DNA from: Caenorhabditis elegans
Taxonomy: Eukaryota; Nematoda; Chromadorea; Rhabditida; Rhabditidae
Reading direction: 5' to 3'
Length of the DNA stretch: 64,000 nucleotides
Assembly: GCF_000002985.6 (NCBI RefSeq)
Contig: NC_003283.11
Location: 6,696,001 to 6,760,000 of the forward strand
In this document: one piece after another, positions 20,855 through 31,839 of the stretch
Position numbering within the stretch: the first letter of the stretch is position 1
How the letters are laid out: each line of letters begins with the position of its first letter
Notes under the pieces: generated by a model
Told to the model about the DNA's origin: nothing
The model's input: only the letters and a program-made list of their open reading frames with translations
Databases searched by the model: none
Translations under genes and position numbers: made by a program

Positions 20855-22297
20855 TTACTTTGGAGAAGTTGGTCTAGTATCAACGGAGAAGACGTTGATT
20901 CGTAGTCTGACGTTCAAGCATAACATGATGACTGGAGGGCTGGAATTTCAAAAAATAATTGATTAAAATAAAGTTTTCCAGAAAAAAACCTACCAAACTA
21001 GAATGATATCAAATGCGAATGCAGTCAGGGCTTTCCAAAATTCAAGCATCTCTAAAGATGAAGCATGCGCTTTTTGACAGTAAATGTTCATCGAAAGAGC
21101 AAACACGTAGAAGATGCTCATCGCAAGAGCTGAGGCTGTCAGAGATTGTTCGGTGTGCTTATTTTCAGCATGTGTCCTTGAAATGCACAACATAGAGATC
21201 ACGGAACATATGCATACAGTGACAATTGTTATGGAAGATATGATCACTGAGAACTGAGAGACTGTTATCTGAAATCATTTTCATTTTGGGGCGCATCTAT
21301 GAATTTCGTCTTACCCAGTGATACTCCATCATAGTCTCATGAATAAATCCTCCCTGAAATGGAACAAATCGACTATCCGAAAGAAACGCTGTCCAGACGC
21401 CAAGCAATGGGCATAGAATGCAGAAAACAATCACATGAGGAATGATACAACTTTGAATCTGAAAATTTCCTGTGTGAACAGCTGCAATTGTGTATAATGG
21501 TGTTCATAAATAACTAAAACTAGTTAAAGATTTACTGAACATATAGAATTGCGCTGAAAATTCAATAGCCAAAAATTTTGATTCAAAATAAAGTAGAATG
21601 AAAGAATTGTTTAGAAACTTCGATGAAAAGATTTTCACATCAAGAAAATTTTAAACTTTCAAAAGTATTTGTGTTATTAAAAAAAAATCTGATACCAGCC
21701 GTTCGCACGCGCTTAAGCACATGCTCGAATTGGCTCTCTTCAAACAGAAGAAAAATTCTAAAATTTCTGAGCCTCTCTTCTGGGGCGTATTTTCAAAAAT
21801 TGGTACAAATCATATTCGAAGCCTACTAAAAAGAACTTTAAGCCCGCTCACCGTTCCAAACGACTTCACACAAATCACATTATTTGCCCTGTTAACCACC
21901 ATAAAACAGAATATGAGACTTTTCACGAACTGCAAGTATTGCTCGATAAACAGAATGGAAATTAATTGTGATGGTTCTGGAAATTCTTGCAAGACCCATT
22001 GGCAGAGTGGCGGAATGTAGTTGAATACTCTGATAAGTACAAGGTCCAACAAAATAATTAGAACACTCTAAAAAAATAAAAAAAATTTGATTTGAACAAA
22101 CAAAATTCGAAACTTACCAATATGGAATCTACGTAGTATAGCTTTAAAAACGGGTATTTCGAATACACTGACCACTTTTTATGCAGGACTTTAATTACAG
22201 CAAAGTGAAAGCCGAGTCCGACAATGAAATAAACGAATTGAATTCCATATTTCAATAGTTCCAATTTCGTATTGAAGCCTGGGTGACATTTCAGCAT
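20855..22297 (-). CDS. Serpentine chemoreceptor, probably class gamma (srg)
   Basis: A seven-transmembrane nematode receptor, presumably acting in chemosensory neurons. Five exons (22118-22297, 21852-22067, 21315-21458, 20994-21268, 20855-20939) give 299 residues. Srg-like features are LKYGIQFVYFIVGLGFHF in TM1, YYVDSIL, FVKSLIFCFMVVNRANNVIC around TM3, and a C-terminal ALTAFAFDIILV plus MLCLNVRLR. About seven hydrophobic stretches are present, and the length is slightly short of the roughly 320-340 usual for the class. An acceptor (ATTTTCAG) about 34 bases before the ATG could be trans-spliced or could join an upstream exon. No frame breaks, so it appears intact. The class call is by sequence feel; the receptor identity is firmer than the class. 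Confidence 0.8.
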
Positions 22298-23163
22298 AGC
22301 TTGACTTCTGAAAGCGAAGTCAGACAGAAGCTGAAAATTGGTATTTTTTTTGGCTTTCAAGAAAACTAAAACTACTTAATAATCAAGAAAAGAAAGCAAA
22401 CAGAGAAACCGAAGAAAATAAATAAGACGAAAATATAAAACAGCTATCGGAAAACCAAAACAGAAACGTAGTAAGAAGCCGTTTTGAGAGATTGAGAACA
22501 CATCATATCCGGTCACAATGGCTTCTTTGAAAAACCGATCCTGAAGAAGGAGGGGAGAGAATTTGAAAAGGTTTAATCAGGCAACGAAGTGTGCAGTGGG
22601 AATTGAAATTTTGAAATGAAAAGACTCGCCGATTTCATTTTATATACACTTTGAAATCACCTGATTAGAGGAATGTATACAACTAATAGTAATCATAATT
22701 ATGTTCATTTGAATATAAAAATTGAGAGTTATAGTTTGGCGACTGAACTTAATCATGTCAACGTTCTCGTGTGTATTAAGCTTCAGTTTAGAAATACTGC
22801 AAATAGTCTCAAACTCTGAAATACTAAAAGAATACGAAAAAAAAAATCAATTTTTAAAAACCTTGTTTCAATTTTGACTTATTTCCTGTTTGAAAGTATT
22901 CTAAAATGAAAATTTTTTTTTTTTTTTTTTTTTTTTTTCCTAAAACTAATCAGTTTTTTTTAAAGCTTGTACCTCATTGGTTTAACTGTGGGCGGAACGA
23001 ATCGCTAATTGGTCCTGCATTTCCTATTTTGGAGGAAGTCAAAAGCTGGAGACTGCGATTTTTAAGAGATAAGTTTTTTTTTCTAGTTTTTTGTATTTTT
23101 ATTTAGTGGTATCTCAGACTTTCAGTCTATTTTGAGTTATTTTTGAGTGTTTTAAAACAATAT

Positions 23164-23406
23164 TGTTGGGAAGTCACGTGAACGTCCTGTGTGGCACTAA
23201 CGTGTTCGCCCGGACGTGAAGATCTTATCACAACATGCCACATATCATTATTCAACTTGATGACAAATCAGCTCTTGCTTCTCTCGAGTATCTAATATAC
23301 TCTTCTATCCTGCACACCTGCTTACTACAATATTGCTAATCTATTCTACAATAAACTCTCTTCTTGATACATTCAATACTTTTTTTGGGCTTTCATCTGT
23401 GTAACA
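23164..23406 (+). mobile_element. Candidate solo LTR (243 bp)
   Basis: Starts TGTTGGGAAGTCACGTG and ends CATCTGTGTAACA, with the TGTT...AACA inverted ends typical of LTRs. Near its 3' end is CAATAAACTCTCTTCTTGA, which looks like the poly(A)/U5 part of an LTR. It has higher GC than its flanks and no coding frame. The flanking five bases (AATAT and TTATT) are not a clear target-site duplication, so this is a candidate, perhaps old or recombinant. Confidence 0.5.
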
Positions 23407-23780
23407 TTATTGTAAAAATCAAGTTTTAATTTTAAAAACTTGAGAACTCAAACCTTTAAGAAATCATTAAACTTTTTAAACTTTTTTCTTTAGCATTTTC
23501 AGCAGGCGACTTCGTGCCATTTTTCACGTGCCACGACCTTTCAGCCTGTCAAATACATCTGAAACATCGTATGTTAGAAGTTATTTAAAAAATATATGAA
23601 GTCGATCTTTCAAGTGGTATTTATTTCATAAAATGGGGACATTTTAAAAATCGCAAGATTTAATTTCTGAGATTTGTCTCATAAAAGAATAACCAAAAAA
23701 AATTACGTAGCAAAATGGGCAGGTGAAAAGTGAATTTTAGAGGAGTTTAAAATCAAAATATAATGTTTTTTTGTTACTCC

Positions 23781-24234
23781 ATATACCGTATATCTTCTAT
23801 TAATATGGCCTCCCTATTAGACTTGCACTCCCTATTAGTATTGCCCCTCGGAGACTTCCGAAAATTAGTATGGCACTCCCTATTAGTGTTGCACTCCCTA
23901 ATAGTCTTGCGTTTACTTCTTTGGTGCAAACCCTCTTTAGTAATTTAAAGATTTTTATATCACTTATTGCTTATTTTGCAACAGTTTTTCACAACAGTTC
24001 TACGAGATTAAATGTTTTTGAACTTATATGTTACAATTAAAATCAAGTTATCTGAATTTTCACATAAGATTCGAGCTTTTTCAGAAAAAAAACTAGTAAG
24101 CTCAAAGCCAGAAAAATGTTCTGAAAATTAGTATTGCACTCCCTATTAGTCTTGCACTCCCTATTAGTATTGCAAGCGGGAAGACCATCGAAAAATAGTA
24201 TTGCAGCCATATTGATAGAAGAAATACGGTATAT
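23781..24234. repeat. 454-bp TIR element with CTCCCTATTAG repeats
   Basis: The ends are inverted: the left reads ATATACCGTATATCTTCTAT then TAATATGGC, and the right ends with ATTGATAGAAGAAATACGGT then ATAT. Inside, the motif TTGCACTCCCTATTAGTATT and its variants recur near both ends on the same strand. No gene; the frame with HSLLVL repeats is produced by the motif. Confidence 0.82.
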
Positions 24235-24396
24235 TAAAAATGTATTCACGACCGTATTACCTGCCATTTTTTTATTGTCTAAGTAATAAATACATGAACA
24301 TAAAATTTCAAAGAAACAAATATTTATTTTCAAAAAACAAGTTCCCGTAACAAAATGATCAATATAATTAACAACAAAAACATATGAAAAATTGAA

Positions 24397-26484
24397 CTAC
24401 TGCGTGCTTTTCATAAGAACTATTGTCACTGTAGCCACTTTTGGCTGATTGACTTTTAAGCAAGGCAAAAACTTGAAGAGAACGACAGTGGCAAGACGAA
24501 CTTTTGAATTGAAAATGAGTAGAATAAGTGGGTTAAGTCCCATGTCAATAACACCTGAGAAATAGAGAAAAAATCACATGAATAAGGAGATATTAACAAA
24601 CCAATGATATTCATTGCTATGATTGCAAGTGTACTTCCATTTCCAACTTTTGGAACAATGTAAAATAAAAAAGATGCAAGGTACTGAACAAGGCAAACAA
24701 GAAGATATTGAAACGCCTGAAAAAACTTGAAATTCAAAAATTTTGTGTTGTGATATCCAGGTGCAAAAAAATTATGTTCTAAAATTTATGATTGGGCATT
24801 ATTGATTTTTTGGAACTGAAAAACATGCCTTTTAAAAGATAGAATTTTTAAAATTTCTAAATGTTTTTTTTTTAATTTTGCAAAACTTTAGAAATGCATC
24901 TGGTTTGCAACCTTCACATATTTTAAAACAGTCGTCCAAGAAGAAACTTCATGAATCAGAAGAAATACGCTGAGACTCTACAATTGACCTAAAATCGGCA
25001 GTTTAATAATAAAATTTGATAAATAACGTTTCAGGTTAATAATGAATCTCAAATAATTTATTCCTCTCAATTTTTTTCTGCAAAATTGAGAGAAAAAATA
25101 TCCAAATTTTTTAATGGGAACAAAAAAACTGTTTCAACCAATCTTCCATTTTAGCCAATTTGAAATATCTTTACTACTTACCAGTTTGATATCAAAAGCA
25201 GTGAACCTTCTCGACTTCCCTCCACCTTTTGATTTTTTCCAAAAGATATCAACAATCATAATCCCATACATGAAGCACATCATAATTGGAAGAACTTGTC
25301 CGGCGTAAAAGTTCACACCAATGAAACTGACTCCAACTGGAAATTTGAAGAAAAAATGAATATTTGATTTTCAATTTACAATTCTTACACCAAACATTGC
25401 AGTTTGAGCAGTTATATGTGTAACCGATGGACCACCTATTGAAACGTTTTATACATCCATGCCACGTGGTATCAATTACTACGTATATTGATAGAATCCA
25501 CGGAAGATACAAAGTAACCTATAAAACCAAAACTTGAATTTCCACCGACTTTTATATGAACCTACGAATTGTACTGTTTTCAGGTGATGCCTGAATATAT
25601 CAAATACGATACATAAGCGGTAAATGGAAAATCCAAAGTTTGCCAAAAGGTACGCAATGAAACTCAATGTATTTGGAAGTGATAATATAATCATGAGATA
25701 GTCATCTCTGCAAAAAGAAAAAAAATGTGTGACCTTCTAATAATTTTCTAATAAGATGTTCAGTAAATCGTAAGAAATTCCAAGAATTGAAAAAAATTAT
25801 ATGAGAGTATATTTTCAAGAATTATGTTCTGATTTGATCCAAAACCGAGAAAGAAACTAGCTAATATCAATGTTTCTGAAACGAACTAAAAATTTATATC
25901 TAGTACATTTTTTAGAAAAGGTGTGTTTGACTATGAAAGCTGCATTGTAGCTAGCTAATTTAGTAAAATACTTTAATTTTGGCTAAAGAAAAAACAGAAC
26001 CCAACAATTTGCGTTCACATGCACATAGATCGAGGGTTTGCGAAAACTTGAAATTTTCCGCACACGCAATACATTTTTGAAGGAAACGAGGTTCAAAACT
26101 AATGACTATTTCTTTAAAATGTCTGTAATTTTACAATTTCCTTCAAACAAATTACCAGTCTCCTAGCACTCACTTTAAATATGGGCAGAAACTGAAAGAA
26201 CATGGAATTGATACAAAAAAGTTGACACTTGTATAAACTGTTCCGGCAGTAATCATACTGAACACAAATTGAATAAATATCTGTCTACGGAAAGAGCTCC
26301 ATTCATTGATAATCGCGGTAATAACTGTTACATTCAAAAAATTTGAAATCAGGGAAAATACGAGAATAGTTGCTCCTATGATCGTCCGATTTGTCTGCTC
26401 AATCATTTTTGAAGAGTTTGCAAAGCAGACTGACGCCTGATCGGATAGAAGCAGTAATGAAGAGGTGGAGTCTGACATCTGCAA
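24397..26484 (-). CDS. Seven-transmembrane chemoreceptor-like protein
   Basis: Six exons (26174-26484, 25566-25707, 25389-25518, 25182-25336, 24602-24716, 24397-24554), all phase-consistent, give 336 residues if the first ATG is used; a second ATG lies two codons on (26478). The N-terminus is extracellular-like with possible glycosylation sites (NSS, NRT). TM1 is about IIGATILVFSLISNFLNV; the TM3 region reads FGFSIYRLCIVF; a Cys-rich loop YNCSNCNVW precedes TM5; TM7 has NPLILLIFNSKVR. The overall design fits a nematode serpentine receptor, perhaps srx-like, but I could not settle the class. The donor before the fourth exon is read as GGT then GTAAGA to keep phase. The first intron (25708-26173) is longer than the others. 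It lies in tandem orientation with the srg-like gene. No frame breaks seen. Confidence 0.78.
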
Positions 26485-27719
26485 GTAGACACATTGATAC
26501 GAATATTTGTACTTTTGACGTTGGAGGTATTCTTTGAAAACATCTTATAGTCCTCGAGAACACACAAAATATGATATTCGAAAAATTACATAATTAAAAT
26601 TCTCAACTTCTATTGAAAATATTAAAGGCAAAGAGTAAAGCTTAAAATTTGATTCGAAAACATTATATGTGCCATTTTAAGATCTCGCATTGCACACGCC
26701 CATGGTCTTCAGTGTGAACCGCCCAAAATAGGTTGCATATATCTTTTTTGTTGTGCTTCATTTCCTTTTTTAGAGAAGGGAGCACAACAACGCCAAAAAC
26801 CGATGAGCTACATGTATAACTGAACTTTACTTATTATTTTTAGAGAAAATTTGATCCCAAATAATTCTAATTAGCAATGGTTTTTTACTTCTTGGTCAAC
26901 ATTTAAAAATTGATAATAAACTTTTTCAAAACATGCAGCTGGGAAAGATCTTGGGGAAGCTGTGGATAATTCGGGAAGGTAGAGTTGTAAAAAATATTGG
27001 TACATTGGTCAAGACGAGTGGGACTTACGGGGCTTTGTTAGTGAAAAACAGTTTAGAAAGCACATGTTATTGTTTAGTTCAACACATGTTCGAAATCGAC
27101 GTCCATTTTCTTTTTTATTGATTAGAAACAAAAAATCTACTCTTACTGAAACTACCTGCAATGTATTGAAATTCATCAAATTTTTTCAATTTTTTACATA
27201 TTCTGAAAACACACGAACTCGTTCCAAAAAGAAAGTCTCATGGAGCAGATGTAAAACTAAAACTAGAAATCATTTTATTGTGAACCGTACGCTGAGTAAC
27301 CCCATGTTTCTAAAACATATATCAGATCTGGAATAACGAGAGGTCTGACAACTGATGATTGCAACATAACCTACCCACATAACATTATTTCCAGAAAGTG
27401 GCTCAATTCCCCCACGTGCGTCTACCTGCCTGACTCATAAATAATGAAAATTGTTGAAATTAAAATTACCCCCGCACCTTATTTGAAAAAAATGAATTTG
27501 TTTGAACTTTAAAAAACCGGAAAGATAAAACTAGAGGAAATGGGAAAGGAAGAGTTAAAAGATGCTCAGAATCAAATAACCATCCGTTTTCTGCAATCAG
27601 TGGCTTTTCAAGTTTGAACGCAAAGAACTCGATAAAAAATATTGAAAAACTGAAAATTTTTGTTGAAAACGAGACAATTTTCCTTACTTGAGATTTTATT
27701 TCATGTACATATATTGGTC

Positions 27720-28440
27720 AATGCAATAGAATTGCTGTGAATAACGACATGACAAGCTTATCATAAATCAGGCTAATGCAGATCAGGAAATAAGAGTTAA
27801 GTGCCTGAAAAATAGATGGAATTGACCTCTAAATTTCTATTATTATTTGTAAACTTTTTCAGACTAAAGTACAAATTACTGACCAAAACTTAAGTAAAAA
27901 GAACTCTAGAAAATTATTTATTTTTTTTTTGTATTTATTTTAGTTGCAAAATTCTCAACGTTAACGGATTTTAGTCTTCAAAATTAGTCTTCTTTTCGAA
28001 AGCTTATGCACGTCATTTTTTTCAAAACGCATTTTTACACAAAGCACACAAAAATAATTTTTAACAGTCTGCAAATAACATTGAGCATAACGTATGAAAA
28101 TCTTAATTTTTTATTTCAGAAAATAAACTAACCTGTCTACCAAAAGTTAATAAAGACATCATTTCTAACTTAAAATGCCCATTAACTATTATTTCAGTAC
28201 GCAGAATAGAATGAAATAATTATTTTTATCAAAATTGGAACTCATTCCAGAAAATATTATTGATGGTTTTTCGAATAATCAAACGATATTTTCCGGCAAA
28301 TAGCAAAATTGGAAATTTGGCTATTGCTGGTTTGCCAAATTTTACCAAAAAAGTTCGGCAGATTGTACTGTTGAACACCGTTTATGAATGCTCCTAGAAT
28401 TATCAGTAACTGTAAAGAAATTCTATGAAACATCTGAATA
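27720..28440 (-). pseudogene. Possible remnants of a chemoreceptor gene
   Basis: On the minus strand, an acceptor (TTTTTCAG) at about 27807 precedes ALNSYFLICISLIYDKL, and a second one near 28411 precedes LLIILGAFINGVQQYN. A basic KYRLIIRKTINN lies near 28270. These resemble transmembrane and C-terminal pieces of nematode receptors but are separated by stops and do not form a chain. Weak; could be chance. Confidence 0.22.
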
Positions 28441-29388
28441 AAACAGGAAAATTCGAAAAATAAATAGTTTCAAAGTTTTTTTTTCTCATAAATAATTCTT
28501 TTTAAAAATTTTGGCATATTGATTTCTGACAAAAAAAAAGAAAATTGGGAAATTTGCCGAAAATAAAAAATTCCTTTTATTTGAAGAGAATTAGAAAAAA
28601 GTAATTTCTGAGAATTTTTTGACGTGTTCATTGAAAAACAAGTACACAAAACGAACGTCAGGGGATCCTATTTTTTCGACAATTACTTTTGAGAATATTC
28701 ACGCCCATTTTTTGCAAATCTGTCTTGTTTGAAATGCCAACTCTGAAGCGTATGACATCCCAAGTGCGGTTTTATTATTTTAATTTCAATTATGAGAGAA
28801 ATTGATCAATTTCGAAAAATTATGTCCAGTTATTGAAACATGATGGAATTCGTGGATACATGGTTTGGAAAACCAATGTAACATTGAAAATAGATACCAG
28901 ATGGTGCTGAATCAATTCTGGTTTTCGAATAACTTCCCAATTTCTGCGTTCAATTGTTAAAGTGACCAGCATCATTTTTTTTTGCTTTACAGCTTTAATG
29001 AAAAATTATCAGTGTTAATTAATGTCAAGAGTATTGCACCTGCCCTTATTCTACCCCCACTTTCCGTTTAAAGTCCAATGTTTTATCTCATGTCAGTCAG
29101 AGTTCCGATTGTTGATGTGACATGCATTCGATTCCAACTCCTTTTCTACATTTTTTGATGTGTCCACCCATAAATACTCAATATCCCACCCATCATTTTC
29201 ATTCTTTGTCTGACTCCAGACTCTTTGCTCAAACGTCTACACACATCCGCTTCCTCGTTTCCTCCTCCTTCACATATTTCACTCAGTGGCTTGTTTATTG
29301 AACTTTCAGGCTCCGTTGCTCATCCGTTGCATCTGCACATCTCCGGGGCACCCGCGGCTCGCCTCAATATCTTTTCGAGTTTATGGCG

Positions 29389-29420
29389 CTCGTTTTCGGG
29401 CCTATTCCACCGAAAACGAG
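29389..29420. repeat. Perfect 11-bp stem hairpin
   Basis: CTCGTTTTCGG and CCGAAAACGAG are perfect reverse complements separated by ten bases, within a locally GC-rich stretch of an AT-rich intergenic region. Confidence 0.85.
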
Positions 29421-29544
29421 TGAGTGGTGGGAGCACAGAAAGTGACACAGAATTTCAATTGTCTTCTTCCTTCCGTTTCTTTTCGTTCTCTTTTTACTTT
29501 TTTCTGTTGAACCGAAAAAGAAGTTCTCACGAAACAATGAAAAA

Positions 29545-29648
<104 letters not shown>

Positions 29649-31839
29649 ATATTTTGACAAATGCGATATGCGTTCGTTTGTCAAAAAGTAAAAAGTTTCC
29701 TTGGTACATTCCACGTTTTTTTTAAAGTTGACTTGACTTACTCTTATTTTCTTCAGTCTGCTCAAAAGATCAATACGTTAAAAACTTTCAATTTTGAAAA
29801 TCCATTGGTTTTTTGCTTGAAAAATATTTACTGAAATCACCTGTCCTGATTACAAAGTCACACTTTTTATCAGGTGGATTTTTTTGAATATGATGCAGCC
29901 TACAATTTTATCTTTTAAAATTTTGATCTATCCTATACCCTCCAAAATAAAAACTGCAAGACCAATCAGTGGCTCGCTCCACCCACATTTCAACCAATCT
30001 GTGCGGAGTTCGAAGACGCTGATTGATTTGTGAGTGGACTTGACTTTCTATTTTGGAGAATTTTCAAACAGCGAAGTATTCTAAGTTACAAGCTAGATGG
30101 AGATTAATACAAAGTTGATAAGTAGGCTCGTTTCGACGAGATAGGCACACACAGCTGAGGAACTTGTTCCCACATAGTTTTGAAGTTTAATCTGTCTTAA
30201 AGGTGATTTCTTTAATTTTTTTTTTGATTTTCTTAGTTTTTGAACACTAAATTTTTGAATTTTCGATTTTGAAAATGAAATCATGAGTAATCAGAATCTC
30301 GTGATGCGAGTAATATTGTTTAGCAAAACAAGTATTCAATATGACATCAATTGATGCTTGACCTCATCTCTGTTTCTTATTCATTCAAATCCAATCCATG
30401 TCAATCAACTCCCTTCCAGACTATTGCACGTCTTCCTCTTCTTCTCACATTCTTGATCCCATTATCCCTAACGAGTCCCTTGAGCCGAGTCAAGTCAACC
30501 GGATTTCACATCATTCCGCGTTTGGAAGACTCCAATAATCAACTAATCCGTTCGGCGGGTACAAGTCAATGCTCTAATGAAATATTGTTGTTCCAAGTGA
30601 ATTCCACCCGTTCTAGTCCCCCCACACACACATCTCTCCGGAGACCACTTCATTATTTGTCGCTCGTCCATCTCGTCTCATTTTGCTTATTTTCTCCGAT
30701 TCTCTGACGCTCTAGAATTTGTATTATATTTTCACAAACTTCTCAAAATATTTTGTTAAATAAGTTCTCACTTTTTTGATGGATTGGGAGTGCTTATCAT
30801 TTCCTAGTCTAGATAATACGATGCCCATCAATCCGGAAAACAAGACGACTCCAAATCCCTTAGAGATTTATTTATTTCTTATTTATCCGTCAGTTAGATA
30901 GATAGAAAAAATACAACCAGCTGTATTCGAATTTGTTTTTGAAATTTTCATTTTCACAAGGTTTTCTTTCAAGGATAAACGTGAGAATTTCATAAACCCC
31001 TAAGCCTGACCTATTTTTTCCATTGATAAAAATCGTTCAGCCGGTGGGGAATCAACAAAAAAACTATGAAAGTTCCATTTTATTTTTCGGCTTGAAAATT
31101 TATTTCCAATCAATTTTATGCGGTGAAGTTCCAATTTGATGCCAATTTCTCAAATGTAAAAAAAAAACTTTAAAAAAATACAATACAGAAGACCCATAAA
31201 CTTTGAAACTTTAGGCAAATCTCTGTAACTTTGAGTTGTGAATTTTTAATATTCTACCAATCACTACTTCGTCACTGATAGTGAGAAATTTGAAAATGAG
31301 ATCGACAACGTACGTAATCAGCTGTCACATTGAGAATATAATAACCAAAAAGGGTGATAAACCAGTTCTAGTTTTTCTCTCATTTTCTCTTATTTTTTTG
31401 TCTAGTTGCACAACAGACCTCCCGTCGTTTCGACTCTAGTTAATACTCAATTAACCAGACCCCCTTCCTCCTTCTTTTACTCCTTTCTTAGCTTTTCCTT
31501 CTATTCACTTCATTTTCAACGGCTTTAGTATATAAAAAGTACAAAGTGCGTTGTCAGGAAGACAACAAGAATGCTCACACCTGCTCATGAGGGAGCAAAA
31601 CATCTTCTCGTTTCCCGGTTTTCTATTTATAATTTATGGGAGACGAAGAGATGTCGCGGAAAAAAAACGTACGTTTTTCGTTTTTGCAATGCAAAAAATA
31701 ATCGAGACTCGTCTATCCCCCCACTCGTTTTCGTTTTTCTTTTCCTCTATATTTTCCATTTATTTCCTTAATTAAAGTCAAACGTTGTTGCGTTTTCTGA
31801 CCTTCTTTCCATTTTACCCTTTTCATCTATTTTTCAGGA

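Larger units (their letters stand above)
22298..24396. other. Intergenic region between two receptor genes
   Basis: Holds an uninterrupted T run at about 22913-22938, a candidate solo LTR (23164-23406) and a 454-bp TIR element (23781-24234), each listed separately. The first 400 bases are the upstream region of the srg-like gene. No supported coding gene. Confidence 0.55.

Noticed and set aside
30351-30707. 118-residue Ser/Pro/Leu-rich plus-strand frame
   Set aside because: Pyrimidine-rich noncoding composition, no splice sites in phase, no family match.
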